Shown here: one piece after another, positions 34,032-42,973 of the stretch
Numbering within the stretch: position 1 is the stretch's first letter
Layout of the letters: every line of letters begins with the position of its first letter
Assembly (NCBI RefSeq): GCF_030161235.1
Contig: NZ_BSPW01000059.1
Coordinates: 1 to 59,777 of the forward strand
From: Vibrio zhanjiangensis
GTDB lineage: Bacteria; Pseudomonadota; Gammaproteobacteria; Enterobacterales; Vibrionaceae
Length of the DNA stretch: 59,777 bases
Direction of reading: 5' to 3'
The notes under the pieces: model-generated
Told to the model about the DNA's origin: nothing
The model's database searches: none
The model's input: the letters and a program-made list of their open reading frames with translations, nothing else
Position numbers and translations under genes: made by a program

Positions 34032-34829
34032 TCAACCGCTTAATACGTCAAAGGAAGTTTCAATCGCAGCTTGTATATCTTCTTCAGACAACTCTAGGCG
34101 TTCGGCTTGTCGATAAACCGCGGTTATTACACGCGCTCTTTGATTGCTGTTTAGTTTAGTATTGAGTTTCTCTTCGCACTCATCGACCAACTGTACAACA
34201 GCTCGCATTGTGGATACGTCTATTGGGTTATCTAGGCGTGTCCCACTTTTGAAGGTCAGCTCAGAAATATCAGACAAAGCACCATCAGTGGTGAGTATAG
34301 GGCTAGCCTGATGAAGCAATTGGTATGTGCCTATGTTGCCATTGATAAGAGACTCTTTGTCCTGTTCTGTCATATCAGGAATGAACAATCTACCGTGATG
34401 TCGGTTGTAATCATCCAGTGTGTTCAACAAAGCTTCGTCACCAGGGCCAACCAGAACGTGAATGATGCTGTAATCAATCCATTTACCTTTGAATTCATAT
34501 TGTCCTGGTTGAGTGAGGATAATACATGCCGTTTCGTGATGAGCTAATACATAACCATTCCAAGGTTCGTCTTGAAGCATTGCGCAAACATGATTTCTAA
34601 GTGTTTCGGCTGTGCTGAAATGTTCAACTATATAAGGTGAGCCTTCACCTGTGAGTAGCCAGTTAAGGTTTACATTCTCAGCGCGGCGTATTGCGTTTAG
34701 AAACTCTGGGCCAGGAGTATGGCCATTAAACATCGCAGTAATACTTGGTGATGTGAAGCCTAGAGACTTTCCCCAAGGTGTTTTTTTTCTGTCTTTGATT
34801 AGGAAAACGAGATGTTCTTCAAACTTCAT
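34032..34829 (-). CDS. CI-like phage repressor
   Basis: 265 residues. The N-terminal 65 residues hold a helix-turn-helix (PWGKSLGFTSPSITAMFNGH) and a NLNWLLTGEGSPY element common in temperate phage repressors. No S24 autoprotease signature is seen in the C-terminal part, so induction is probably not by simple RecA-assisted cleavage; the antirepressors encoded on the other side may relieve it. It is divergent from the early operon, as expected for the lysogeny repressor. Confidence 0.8.
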   Translation of the reverse strand: MKFEEHLVFLIKDRKKTPWGKSLGFTSPSITAMFNGHTPGPEFLNAIRRAENVNLNWLLTGEGSPYIVEHFSTAETLRNHVCAMLQDEPWNGYVLAHHETACIILTQPGQYEFKGKWIDYSIIHVLVGPGDEALLNTLDDYNRHHGRLFIPDMTEQDKESLINGNIGTYQLLHQASPILTTDGALSDISELTFKSGTRLDNPIDVSTMRAVVQLVDECEEKLNTKLNSNQRARVITAVYRQAERLELSEEDIQAAIETSFDVLSG

Positions 34830-34871
34830 CTTAATAAACCTACTTTTTTGGCTTGTAAATCTTAGTAAACC
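34830..34871. promoter_or_regulatory. Operator candidate between repressor and early operon
   Basis: CTTAATAAACC (34830-34840) and CTTAGTAAACC (34861-34871) are direct repeats with one mismatch spaced 31 bases apart, in the 139-bp divergent region. The position suits repressor binding at both promoters. Confidence 0.4.
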
Positions 34872-34968
34872 GATCTAATATCATTTCACATTGATAGCAA
34901 AGCTAGATATTCAAAGTAATTAGAGGGGCGTTAATAGCTTTAACTACTTATTATAGAGGATTAGGTCC

Positions 34969-35160
34969 ATGACTAAAGCAAAAAATCCAAATTCTGATCA
35001 AATCGGAATTCGCAACTTAGATTTAAGACTGCGTGTAGAGCGTTTGGCAACGTTGGATGATAGAAAAATGACACAAATGGCAGCTCTTCTTCTGCGAAAA
35101 GCTGTTGAACTAAAAGAGGAGGAACTAGGTTTACCGCCTATTGATGAGCAGGCGGCTTAG
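34969..35160 (+). CDS. Small early protein, ribbon-helix-helix-like (Cro/Cox position)
   Basis: 63 residues. The segment IGIRNLDLRLRVERLATLDD followed by MTQMAALLLRKAVELKEEEL resembles a strand plus two helices of Arc/MetJ-type DNA-binding proteins. It is the first gene of the rightward early operon, the usual place for an antagonist of CI. The fold is inferred by eye. Confidence 0.6.
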   Translation: MTKAKNPNSDQIGIRNLDLRLRVERLATLDDRKMTQMAALLLRKAVELKEEELGLPPIDEQAA

Positions 35161-35271
35161 GAGCATTCACTGTGATTCAGAAGGTGTTAACACCTCCTGA
35201 AATGGCGATTGAAGTAAGGTCAATCTCTATTTAGGGCTGAAAATCAGCCGAAATTAAAAAAGGAAACAAAA
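35161..35271. promoter_or_regulatory. Palindrome and hairpin before the first antirepressor gene
   Basis: AGGTGTTAACACCT (35182-35195) is a perfect 14-bp palindrome, a candidate operator. GGCTGA-AAA-TCAGCC forms a hairpin at about 35234-35248, just ahead of the ribosome binding site AAGGAAAC. A GTG-started frame of 20 codons (35172-35234, containing VLTPPEMAIEV) may be a truncated regulator remnant. Confidence 0.45.
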
Positions 35272-35784
35272 ATGAGTGAAGTAATTAGATTTTTTGAAAA
35301 AGTCTTATCGTTTGAATTTGGTGACCAGCAACTTCGTACAGCTCTGACTGAGGCAGGGCATCCTATGTTCTGTGGTAAAGATATGTGTCAATTATTAGAT
35401 CTTTCTAATCATAGAGAAGCGTTAAATCGACTCGATGATGATGAAAAGGGGGTCATTACTACTGACACCCTTGGTGGTTCACAAGAAATGGTATTTATCA
35501 CTGAATCTGGTTTTTACAAGCTGATTTTTACCAGCCGTAAACCAGTAGCTAAAGAGTTCACTAATTGGGTAACAAAAGAAGTTCTTCCGCAAATTCGTGC
35601 GACAGGTACGTATACCTTGGATAGTAAATCAAGCTTGAGTGCTCGGAAGCAATACATTGATTTAGTAAAAGCCATTGCCAAATCGAAAAATGAGTTTGAG
35701 AAAGAGGCATTGCAACATGCGCTTTCTGATGTATCACGTCAATTGGGTTATCCATGCACTAAAACCAAAGTTAGTAACGAATAA
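35272..35784 (+). CDS. BRO-N domain antirepressor
   Basis: 170 residues. The N-terminal BRO domain is clear: GHPMFCGKDMCQLLDLSNHR, DDEKGVIT, FITESGFYKLIFTSRKPVAK and FTNWVTKEVLPQIRATGTYT. Such phage proteins bind DNA or the repressor and promote induction. The C-terminal 60 residues are helical. AAGGAAACAAAA precedes the ATG, a leader almost the same as that of the next gene. Confidence 0.9.
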   Translation: MSEVIRFFEKVLSFEFGDQQLRTALTEAGHPMFCGKDMCQLLDLSNHREALNRLDDDEKGVITTDTLGGSQEMVFITESGFYKLIFTSRKPVAKEFTNWVTKEVLPQIRATGTYTLDSKSSLSARKQYIDLVKAIAKSKNEFEKEALQHALSDVSRQLGYPCTKTKVSNE

Positions 35785-35856
35785 AGTCAATAGCTAATTT
35801 CGAGGGTCAGATCGCCCCCTAAAACCATCATTCAACTTTAAATAAGGAAACAAAAC

Positions 35857-36210
35857 ATGAATACAACACAAGTAACAACTCAAATTGAAAGATTTCAGTC
35901 TGTAATCGGTGGAGAGCAGCACTGGTGCTCATCTGCAAAAGAACTTCATTCAAAAATGGATGTTGAGGTGGAATTTCCACTTTGGATTGCACAGCACACT
36001 AATAATAATTTCTTCCATGAAGGTACTGATTATGTTGTCCAAGCTTCAGGTGATTATTTCATTACAACGCGAATGGGAATGCATTTGATAATGTTGGACA
36101 ACCACTCAGATTTAAGTCACAAGATGCGTGACTACTTTTTGGAATGTGAAAAAACTATGGGGGTGGCTCACGAACTGAAAAATGTGCTAGGTGACTTAAT
36201 CAAAGCATAA
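35857..36210 (+). CDS. AntA/AntB-type antirepressor
   Basis: 117 residues. HWCSSAKELHSKMDVEVEF, FPLWIAQH, FFHEGTDYVVQ and the helix HKMRDYFLECEKTMG match the AntA/AntB domain. It lacks the longer C-terminal domain of many antirepressors. Two different antirepressors in a row suggest layered control of the CI-like repressor. Confidence 0.88.
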   Translation: MNTTQVTTQIERFQSVIGGEQHWCSSAKELHSKMDVEVEFPLWIAQHTNNNFFHEGTDYVVQASGDYFITTRMGMHLIMLDNHSDLSHKMRDYFLECEKTMGVAHELKNVLGDLIKA

Positions 36211-36218
36211 AGGAAAAA

Positions 36219-36310
36219 CCCTTACGGGACGGCAATCCAGTAAGGGCCTGATGTCTGCAATACGCAGTCTACCAGTAGGGACTTAGAGCGAGGCGGCAAC
36301 CTCTATGCTC
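36219..36310 (+). ncRNA. Structured RNA element with two CGGCAA-loop hairpins
   Basis: Hairpin 1: CCCTTAC (36219-36225) with GTAAGGG (36240-36246), inside which GGA-CGGCAA-TCC forms a second short stem. A small hairpin CTGC/GCAG lies near 36255-36267. Hairpin 2: GAGC/GCTC (36286-36289 with 36307-36310) enclosing GAGG-CGGCAA-CCTC. GGCTCCAACA follows at 36313. The same loop and the GGCTCCAACA tag recur at 44104-44206. There is no ORF in this 186-bp stretch. It could be a C4-like antisense RNA or a leader element for the CII-like gene. Confidence 0.5.
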
Positions 36311-36396
36311 ACGGCTCCAACACCATTTCATCCTTACGGTAGATTGTAGCGCAGGCTTCTAAGAATTGGAAACGTATCAATTTTTTAGGAGGCCAC

Positions 36397-36870
36397 ATGG
36401 CCAATCTATCAATATCAGCACCTTGCAACCCGCAAGTGGTGCACGCTTTACATCAAATGCTAAAGGTATTTGGTAACGTCTCGCAGGTTGAACAGCACCT
36501 AAATAAAAGACCGGGTGTATTGTTTAACGAAATTAACCCCAACCAAACTAGCCACAAACTTGGCTTGTTTGACACCATTCAAATGATGCAGCTTACCGGA
36601 GATGTTGGCCCGTTACGTGCCATAGCCTGCGAGCTGAACTACTCGATTTACTTCCTTGGAGACTATCGCTCTGTCTCAGACTTAGAACTACTTAACTGTT
36701 ACAGCACGTTACATGCGGAGATCGGTGATATGAATCGCGCCATCTCAGAAGCGCTAGAAGATGGTGATATCGAACAACATGAGTTCGAACGCATTGAGCG
36801 TGAGTTGCAAGAAGTGTTTGCAGCAGCGCTTGAATTACTAGAGCGCTTGCGCTCGCTAGTCAAAGCGTAA
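36397..36870 (+). CDS. Phage regulatory protein CII-like (CP76 type)
   Basis: 157 residues. VVHALHQMLKVFGNVSQVEQ, RPGVLFNEINPNQTSHKLGL and FDTIQMMQLTGDVGPLRAIA match the Phage_CII_2 (CP76) family found in P2-like and Vibrio phages. The C-terminus is coiled coil. It would act as a transcription activator in the lysogeny decision. AGGAGG lies before the ATG, downstream of the structured RNA element. Confidence 0.85.
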   Translation: MANLSISAPCNPQVVHALHQMLKVFGNVSQVEQHLNKRPGVLFNEINPNQTSHKLGLFDTIQMMQLTGDVGPLRAIACELNYSIYFLGDYRSVSDLELLNCYSTLHAEIGDMNRAISEALEDGDIEQHEFERIERELQEVFAAALELLERLRSLVKA

Positions 36871-36898
36871 TCAACGGCGAAGCCAAAGGAGGTAGGCC

Positions 36899-37600
36899 AT
36901 GGCCCCAGTATTCCATAACAATGAAGTATCTGATTCAGGAGTGTTTCTCCATTACTTTTCTGAGCAGGAAGAGAAAAAACTATTCAAAACCGTCAAGCAA
37001 ACTTATGGCATTTACGCCAAGCGCGATTACTACTGGATGCTGCTAATGCGTGAAACCGCAGTGCGTTTAGGTGTTCTCGCAGGGCCGGATGCCAAAAAAG
37101 CTAAAGAGAAGAATTTGCCAATGATTGGTTTAACCATTGGCGATGCTGAAGCCAGTTTAGCGGAGGGGTACTTGGTGTATGAAACTGCCAATGCTAAGAA
37201 CCAAAAGAAGCATCCAATTGCTCTTAACAAGTCAGCAATAGCAGCTCTTAAAGAACTTCTGAAGATCCATAAAAACATGAGCAAGGACATTGAATGGGAT
37301 ACGTCTCGTTTAGAGCGTCCTCTCTTTCTTAGCCGTAATCGTCAGGGAATGAGCCGCCGCAGCTTTCAAGCTCGATTTACTCAATGGTGCCGTTTGGCTG
37401 AGGTGCGAGAGGGAACACCACACTGGTTACGTCATTGTTGGGCTATCCGGTTTCTTGAACGCACAACGGATCCCAATGCATTGCGTCGAGTTCAGGCGGT
37501 GCTTGGTCATTCTAGCCCTTCGACGACAGCGGTTTATACCAAACCCAATCGAGAATCTCTTGAGCAGGCAATGCAGGAGGCAAGTACATGTTTTCGATAA
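36899..37600 (+). CDS. Tyrosine recombinase reduced to its catalytic domain
   Basis: 233 residues, with no separate N-terminal core-binding domain. Catalytic residues are present: Arg56 (ETAVRLG), Lys near 103, His175 and Arg178 (HWLR), His204 (LGH) and Tyr213 (VYTK). It sits inside the early operon, not at an att site, and overlaps the next gene by 13 bases. It may act in replication, in resolving phage DNA or as a DNA-binding regulator. AAAGGAGGT precedes the ATG. Confidence 0.88.
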   Translation: MAPVFHNNEVSDSGVFLHYFSEQEEKKLFKTVKQTYGIYAKRDYYWMLLMRETAVRLGVLAGPDAKKAKEKNLPMIGLTIGDAEASLAEGYLVYETANAKNQKKHPIALNKSAIAALKELLKIHKNMSKDIEWDTSRLERPLFLSRNRQGMSRRSFQARFTQWCRLAEVREGTPHWLRHCWAIRFLERTTDPNALRRVQAVLGHSSPSTTAVYTKPNRESLEQAMQEASTCFR

Positions 37601-37800
37601 AACAGCCGAGTTTAAGGCATGTTCCAGCGGATGAGGTTATTCGTGGCAACGTTATTAGCATCGATGGTAATCCCAGAAGTGCAGCCATCGTTGAATCATG
37701 TGAAGAACAAGGAGCCAATGTCGTCGTGAAAATCATTGGTGAATCACCAGTGATTCTTAGTAAAGACCGCCGAGTGTCGGTGTATTCATATTCACTCTAA
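37588..37800 (+). CDS. Small early protein of unknown function
   Basis: 70 residues, beta-rich (VIRGNVISIDGNPRSAAIVES; ANVVVKIIGESPVILSKD). AGGAGG upstream supports the start, which overlaps the recombinase gene. The layout suits a small OB-like or SH3-like domain; no family is recognised. Confidence 0.65.
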   Translation: MFSIKQPSLRHVPADEVIRGNVISIDGNPRSAAIVESCEEQGANVVVKIIGESPVILSKDRRVSVYSYSL

Positions 37801-37817
37801 TCAGGGGAAATAGACAA

Positions 37818-38129
37818 ATGCAACAAAATTTAAGTTTAGAAGAAATGGTACAGCAGATGCGCAGAAACTCTTTAGCAGCCGCTATGCGAAACATTAATTT
37901 GCATGTATTTAACGGTCGAGCAAGTTCATTGCGAATGGCTGAATATTTAGCAGAGCGTTTAAACGTGCGATCTACCGATGTACGCCTATGGCTGACCAGT
38001 GGCGGAGTTCCTGAGATATATGCCAATCAACTCCTTGACGTTCTAAACGAGCACTCTGTTTGGGGGCGTCACCAAATACTACCTTCCAAACGTCTAGCAC
38101 AGAACTACATGGAGGCGACTTATGCCTGA
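37818..38129 (+). CDS. Early phage protein with possible HTH
   Basis: 103 residues. The segment RMAEYLAERLNVRSTDVRLWLTSGG resembles a helix-turn-helix, followed by PEIYANQLLDVLNE, as in small DNA-binding phage proteins. It overlaps the next gene by eight bases. A regulator or replication accessory is likely but unproved. Confidence 0.6.
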   Translation: MQQNLSLEEMVQQMRRNSLAAAMRNINLHVFNGRASSLRMAEYLAERLNVRSTDVRLWLTSGGVPEIYANQLLDVLNEHSVWGRHQILPSKRLAQNYMEATYA

Positions 38130-38421
38130 AACACTGATGGCTACAAAGCTAACCGCACCCCAAAAAGCATGCTTGTTTAAGTTAGAACAGCAAATGGTTC
38201 GCCAGAAAGGGTTTATCAACCGTGAAGCTTTTGTTGATGAACAGGATATGGTTTTTAAAGAGTGGCAGCTGGCTGGATACATTGAGCTTAACGAACGCGA
38301 GATTGCTCACCTTGATCAAACTGAAGTGGCCAACCTGCAGCTTACACATAGTTGTCATATGAGTCATGAGCTTTGGATTACGGCTGCATGCTTAAGGCGA
38401 TTTTATGCCTACGACTTGTAG
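38122..38421 (+). CDS. Hypothetical early phage protein
   Basis: 99 residues, GGAGG six bases before ATG. Helical and soluble, with a C-terminal Cys/His group (HSCHMSH, AACLRR). Overlaps both neighbours. Not recognised. Confidence 0.6.
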   Translation: MPETLMATKLTAPQKACLFKLEQQMVRQKGFINREAFVDEQDMVFKEWQLAGYIELNEREIAHLDQTEVANLQLTHSCHMSHELWITAACLRRFYAYDL

Positions 38422-38710
38422 CCCATATAAGGGATGGGTTTGCCCCCTTTGGTTTTCTGAGCCAGTCATAACTCGCAGTGCTATGCCATCTGTCACTCTG
38501 AGTGAACTGGCCCCTAGTAAGAAAAAAGCGGTTTGGGGGCGTATTCAACAAGAATACCCAATGATGGCGGATCTGTTGAAGTCACATGAATTTCAGCAGG
38601 TGAAACAAAATTTAGAACGTCTTTTTGGCCCTGTATCGGTTGGGGTTGAACTACACAGAATTGGAGGCACGCTGTATGGCGTCCGCAGAACAACTAAAAC
38701 AAAAAATTGA
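38405..38710 (+). CDS. Hypothetical early phage protein before the primase
   Basis: 101 residues, overlapping the previous gene by 17 and the primase-helicase by 35 bases. Pro/Cys-rich start (MPTTCSPYKGWVCP), then a helical part (LSELAPSKKKAVWGRIQQEY; LKSHEFQQVKQNLERLFG). Not recognised; probably a replication accessory by position. Confidence 0.55.
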   Translation: MPTTCSPYKGWVCPLWFSEPVITRSAMPSVTLSELAPSKKKAVWGRIQQEYPMMADLLKSHEFQQVKQNLERLFGPVSVGVELHRIGGTLYGVRRTTKTKN

Positions 38711-41438
38711 CCTGCATGAGTTGGCTGACCGCTTGGGAATGGAGCGGCCAGATCCAAACGGCAACTACCGTGCACCAGATAGACCTGACAAGCATCCTAG
38801 TGTCAGTATTTTTAATGCAGGGAAAGCTGGCTATGAGATGTGGAAAGACCACACGTCAGGTGAAAAGGGATCCTGTATTGACCTTGTGATGTATTGCGGT
38901 CAAGCGTCTGATACCAGTGAGGCAATGAAATGGCTGCATGAGGAATTTAATATTCCTACTGATGATGTTGTTCCGCAGCAAAACAAGCCACAAAGCCAGT
39001 TAGCATGGGTGGCTGATAAGCAGTTATCCATGGCATCTGATGCAAGGGCTTACCTAATTGATGAACGAGGTATTCCAGCTGAAGTTGTGGACATGTTGCA
39101 AAAGAGAGGAGCATTCGGCTATAGCGATTGGACTAGCCCTAGCAAGAACGCAGGTGAGCTGGGATACGGTGGTCCGGCTATTACTTTTCCAAGTCGATGT
39201 TTGTTCACTAATGAAGTTATGGGTATCGATATACGATTTTTCGATCCAAGTCTAAATGGTGACAATAAGACAAAAGCGATGGGAGAGAAACGAGGCTTCC
39301 CATACATTCCGGATAAAGTTGCACTAAAGCGAGCGTCTACGGTTGTGGTTGTCGAATCAGCAATTAATGCTATATCGGCTATTGCTGCATTTGATCCCAA
39401 GGGTAAAGGGAAGGCATTAAGTACTGCTATTGCAACCCGTGGCTTAGCGGTTGATGAGATTGATTGGAGATTTTTGGCGGGTAAACAAGTGGTTTGTTGT
39501 TTTGACAATGATGAACCTATCGCTGAAGGGCCAAGAAAAGGACACAGACCAGGGCCAGAAGCCGCATGGATAGTCCATGAAAAATGCACTGCTCTTAATA
39601 TCCCCTGCTTTTTAGTGGACCATAAAAATGGCAAGTGGGAAGGGTTAAATGATCTGAATGACTTCCTTAAGAAGCATGGAACGACGCTGACTAAATACAC
39701 CTTACTTTATAACTTAGAACAGTGGTTGGTCGCTGGACAGGATGGTGAGTTCGAACATGGAAATGTTAAGCGTTTGCCGCTTCCTAATCATGATCAAAGT
39801 CTTTATTGGTTGTTTAGAGTCAAACCTGACTTTACGAGCTATTTAAAAATCGTCACGAACGAAGAGGGCGAACAGAAGATTCCGCAAGATGTGTGCTCTT
39901 TTCGCATCGCTGGCTTATCGAAAGTAACTATTTCATCAGCTAACTCTGCAATGACAGGGGAGCCAGATTTACAACCAACAAAAGTGTATTCATCAACAAT
40001 ACAAACACCAGACTCGCCTACAGAGTTGACACGCTTTGTGATGAAGCGCGATCAGCTATATAACGTAGACGTATGGCGTAGAGTTGGCGGCGGAATTTTC
40101 AATCCAGGTAAGTTTACCCGAATGATTTCCATCCTCGAGCGTGCGACTCATATTGGTGAGCGCAGCGCAGTGAATTTCGTTGGCTTAGCTTGGCATAACG
40201 GGCAAGCGATTTTGAATGAAGGCCCGGACTCGTTCTTTACTGACCCAACACAGCAGTGCCCTTATCACAACCTTCAGTTCCCATCAGGAACACCGGATCA
40301 AGGTCTTAGAGTACTAGAGGCTTATCATGCCACTTTTAAAAATAATGCCGCTCTGATGCTTTTGGTTTGGGGGCTTGGCTGTCATATCAAAACATATTTG
40401 GGCTTTTGGCCTCACTACATGTTAAACGCAGGAAAGGGTGCTGGTAAGTCAACACTGGTTAAATCGCTAGAGCGTACATTAGCGTTCACGATGTTCTCCG
40501 GCCAAAGCTTGAAAACAGAGTTCCGTTTGCTGACATCAATTTCACATACCTCTCATCCAGTTGGGTGGGAAGAGTTATCTGCGCAAGGTCAAGGCGTGAT
40601 TGATAAAGCGGTTGCGATGCTTCAGGAAAGCTATCAATACACGATTACTCGCCGCGGTACTGACATGACCGAGTTTCTGAGTATTGCGCCTGTTCTTCTA
40701 GCTGGAGAAGACGTACCTGTACAGTCTCTGCTTGGAAAGCTTGTTCGTTCTGATCTAACTGGGCGTAAGGGTGAAATGATTCCTGATGACTTGCCTCGTT
40801 TCCCAGTTAAAAACTGGATTCTTTATCTGACATCGTACTCTCGGCCTCAAATGAAACGTGCTTATAGAGAGTGTGTGGATTACTTATCTCAACGTTGTAT
40901 GGCCAAGCCAGATGATAACGGTGCCAACCGTATGCGAGACAATTACGCCTGTTTAATGCTGGCTTGGCGTTTGTTGTGTGAGTTTACAGGCGTTGCGAGT
41001 AACTACGGTCATTTTTTGCAGGACTTAGTAACGGAGATGAATGCACATATCCGAGAAACTGAAGCTGAGCGTGAACCATGGGTTTGGATCTTAGAGCTAA
41101 TTCTTGGTGAGATGGATGCGGCACACTTCCGCCATCCGTATGCATTCGATTGGATTGAAGGTGAGCTGTGTTTGCTGGTTCGTACAAGCCATATTATGCA
41201 GCACATCAGCCAAAGCCCAGCACTCAAAGCAAAATTCGACAGTTTGCCGGTTAAGTCTGACCGCATTCTTAAGAAGCAGTTGAAGGAGGCCAAAGTGGTT
41301 CTGAAAGATGGCCACGAAAAATCAATTAATGGTAAGCGTGTCGCTAACTTTGTCGCTCTGGGAGTTGAGAACTTGCGTGAATTTGGCTTGTTCCCAGCGG
41401 TTCCAGACGATGTTCGTGAGAAAGAAACTAACCAATAA
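38676..41438 (+). CDS. Phage primase-helicase (TOPRIM plus DUF927-type helicase)
   Basis: 920 residues from ATG 38676, chosen because GGAGG lies at the right distance and a longer frame would overlap the neighbour heavily. The N-terminal DnaG-like zinc region is altered: YRAPDRPDKHPSVSIF lacks the usual first cysteines. A TOPRIM domain follows (VVVVESAINAISAIAA; CCFDNDEP with acidic residues). The C-terminal helicase has Walker A GKGAGKST in MLNAGKGAGKSTLVKSLE. It would prime and unwind phage DNA at replication start. It is the largest early gene. Confidence 0.88.
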   Translation: MASAEQLKQKIDLHELADRLGMERPDPNGNYRAPDRPDKHPSVSIFNAGKAGYEMWKDHTSGEKGSCIDLVMYCGQASDTSEAMKWLHEEFNIPTDDVVPQQNKPQSQLAWVADKQLSMASDARAYLIDERGIPAEVVDMLQKRGAFGYSDWTSPSKNAGELGYGGPAITFPSRCLFTNEVMGIDIRFFDPSLNGDNKTKAMGEKRGFPYIPDKVALKRASTVVVVESAINAISAIAAFDPKGKGKALSTAIATRGLAVDEIDWRFLAGKQVVCCFDNDEPIAEGPRKGHRPGPEAAWIVHEKCTALNIPCFLVDHKNGKWEGLNDLNDFLKKHGTTLTKYTLLYNLEQWLVAGQDGEFEHGNVKRLPLPNHDQSLYWLFRVKPDFTSYLKIVTNEEGEQKIPQDVCSFRIAGLSKVTISSANSAMTGEPDLQPTKVYSSTIQTPDSPTELTRFVMKRDQLYNVDVWRRVGGGIFNPGKFTRMISILERATHIGERSAVNFVGLAWHNGQAILNEGPDSFFTDPTQQCPYHNLQFPSGTPDQGLRVLEAYHATFKNNAALMLLVWGLGCHIKTYLGFWPHYMLNAGKGAGKSTLVKSLERTLAFTMFSGQSLKTEFRLLTSISHTSHPVGWEELSAQGQGVIDKAVAMLQESYQYTITRRGTDMTEFLSIAPVLLAGEDVPVQSLLGKLVRSDLTGRKGEMIPDDLPRFPVKNWILYLTSYSRPQMKRAYRECVDYLSQRCMAKPDDNGANRMRDNYACLMLAWRLLCEFTGVASNYGHFLQDLVTEMNAHIRETEAEREPWVWILELILGEMDAAHFRHPYAFDWIEGELCLLVRTSHIMQHISQSPALKAKFDSLPVKSDRILKKQLKEAKVVLKDGHEKSINGKRVANFVALGVENLREFGLFPAVPDDVREKETNQ

Positions 41439-41448
41439 GGAGTACCAG

Positions 41449-41805
41449 ATGCAGTTTGTATCCATAAATCATATACCCGTTAACTTGAACCCACGGCCTG
41501 GGGAATATATGCCAATTCCCAATGAGCGAGGAAAGGAACTGGCATATGTTGGGCGGCTTGCTCAAGAAAAGCGCCATATTGCGAGTCTGATTGTCAACTT
41601 ATACAACTCAAACATCTGTGGTGCTGATATGTACAACTTAATGTCTTACACCAGAGGAGAGTCGTGCAACCTATTACGTGATGGGGTTTTGACACTAATT
41701 CAGTGCTGTGGGGCTGTTGAGTCGCATGAAATTTATGGGAGCGACTTTGTGGAGTCTTTGATAGAGCAATGGGATTTTAGAGGGAAACGAACAAATGCAG
41801 ATTGA
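41449..41805 (+). CDS. Hypothetical early phage protein
   Basis: 118 residues. ATG 41449 follows TAAGGAGTACCAG, a strong ribosome binding site, and is preferred over an upstream frame inside the primase gene. Soluble, mixed fold (LAQEKRHIASLIVNLYNS; SCNLLRDGVLTLIQCC). Overlaps the next gene by 11 bases. Not recognised. Confidence 0.65.
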   Translation: MQFVSINHIPVNLNPRPGEYMPIPNERGKELAYVGRLAQEKRHIASLIVNLYNSNICGADMYNLMSYTRGESCNLLRDGVLTLIQCCGAVESHEIYGSDFVESLIEQWDFRGKRTNAD

Positions 41806-42322
41806 ATCCGTTGAAAGCACCACGCTCCTGATTACTCAAATCGACGAGTTTGACCCTGTTACGGTTCATTTAGAAAACTATGCCCCAGGGAAAGGAGGAA
41901 TCACGATCGAGTGCTATGGCAAGGCTTGGTCAAGTAAATGGCCTGCAATGTCTGGGCGTCGTATAGAGCAGTTTTTTGTTGATTGTGATGAGCATTATTT
42001 GGCGGGGAAACTATCAAGTATCAGCTGTGAAGTAGATGACTTTGAGAAGTTCGCCAAAGTTGTAAAGCAGAAACTTTTAAAACTACGCCGTGAGAATGAT
42101 ATCGGCAAAAATGAAGCAAGAGAGCTTTTCAATGATATTCCGGATGATTTCGGTGACCGTTTGTATTGTTCTATGTTCGAGCCACTGCTAAGAAAAGTGA
42201 TTGGCTTTGAGTGGTGGTGGGAGATTCCCTCTAAACCTAACCGCGATTACGAGTACCTGACTCAGTTGATAACACATGTTCAAACTGGTTTAAAAACACA
42301 CTTTGAGATGAGCAAAGCATGA
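41795..42322 (+). CDS. Hypothetical phage protein of the replication module
   Basis: 175 residues. GGITIECYGKAWSSKWPAMSG and FFVDCDEHYLAGKLS are typical of a protein often found near lambdoid-type replication genes, whose function I do not know. GAGGGAAA precedes ATG. It overlaps the DUF3850 gene by four bases. Confidence 0.7.
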   Translation: MQIESVESTTLLITQIDEFDPVTVHLENYAPGKGGITIECYGKAWSSKWPAMSGRRIEQFFVDCDEHYLAGKLSSISCEVDDFEKFAKVVKQKLLKLRRENDIGKNEARELFNDIPDDFGDRLYCSMFEPLLRKVIGFEWWWEIPSKPNRDYEYLTQLITHVQTGLKTHFEMSKA

Positions 42323-42642
42323 AAAAGCACCGACTGAAAATTAAACCTGAGTATTTAAACTCAATTATCGAAGGGAACAAAACCTTCGAAATTCGTAAGA
42401 ACGACCGTGATTTTAAAGTGGGTGATAGAGTGTGTTTAATTGATGAAAAGAACAAACGCTATATCGATATCATCATCAAATACATCTCTGATTATGCACA
42501 ACAAGAAGGCTATATCGTTTTCTCATTCGACTGGATAAGTGGAGGTAAGTTATTAGGCGAGAGTGGTGTGTTGCCCATGAGTGCCCCTGAACTAGTTCGA
42601 TCCATAATTAAGGACATAAAAGATGGCAATAAAAGCACTTAA
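42319..42642 (+). CDS. DUF3850 / ASCH-like domain protein
   Basis: 107 residues. KHRLKIKPEYLNSIIEGNKT and TFEIRKNDRDFKVGDRVCL are the DUF3850 signature, an ASCH-PUA-like fold predicted to bind RNA or modified nucleotides. Position after replication genes and translational coupling to the upstream gene suggest a role in host takeover or regulation. Confidence 0.85.
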   Translation: MKKHRLKIKPEYLNSIIEGNKTFEIRKNDRDFKVGDRVCLIDEKNKRYIDIIIKYISDYAQQEGYIVFSFDWISGGKLLGESGVLPMSAPELVRSIIKDIKDGNKST

Positions 42643-42736
42643 TCATACAGCAAACTAATGGCGCCAGCGTTATTAATCTTCGATGCTGACAATTATAGGT
42701 GTCTAGCTATACCAGAAACCGAAAGAAGGTAAACCT

Positions 42737-42973
42737 ATGAAAAACCAATTAACAGATTTGAATAACCATTTATTTGCTCAGATTGAACGTTTGAGTGATG
42801 AGGATCTAAAAGGTCAAGCACTAGAGATGGAAGTTACTCGTACGAAAGCCATAACTTCTGTCTCTCAGCAGATAGTCAATAATGCTCAACTTGTTCTTCA
42901 AGGAGCAAAATTTAAAGCTGAGTACGCAGGGAAATATCAGGTACCTATGATGGAGGACAAGCGCAATGCCTAA
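42737..42973 (+). CDS. Hypothetical early phage protein
   Basis: 78 residues, almost entirely helical (NNHLFAQIERLSDEDLKGQA; ITSVSQQIVNNAQLVLQGAK). GAAAGAAGGT precedes ATG. Overlaps the HNH gene by eight bases. The pattern resembles small phage proteins that end in a YQVP-like tail and commonly precede HNH genes; function unknown. Confidence 0.65.
   Translation: MKNQLTDLNNHLFAQIERLSDEDLKGQALEMEVTRTKAITSVSQQIVNNAQLVLQGAKFKAEYAGKYQVPMMEDKRNA

Noticed and set aside
33928..34116. Plus-strand frame of 62 codons before the CI-like gene
   Set aside because: Weak TTG start and antisense overlap with the C-terminus of the CI-like repressor; nothing recognisable in the product.
36240..36290. Possible hammerhead ribozyme (CCTGATGTCTGC)
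   Set aside because: CTGATG followed by a small stem recalls the hammerhead core, but the required GAAA after stem II and the cleavage triplet context are missing.
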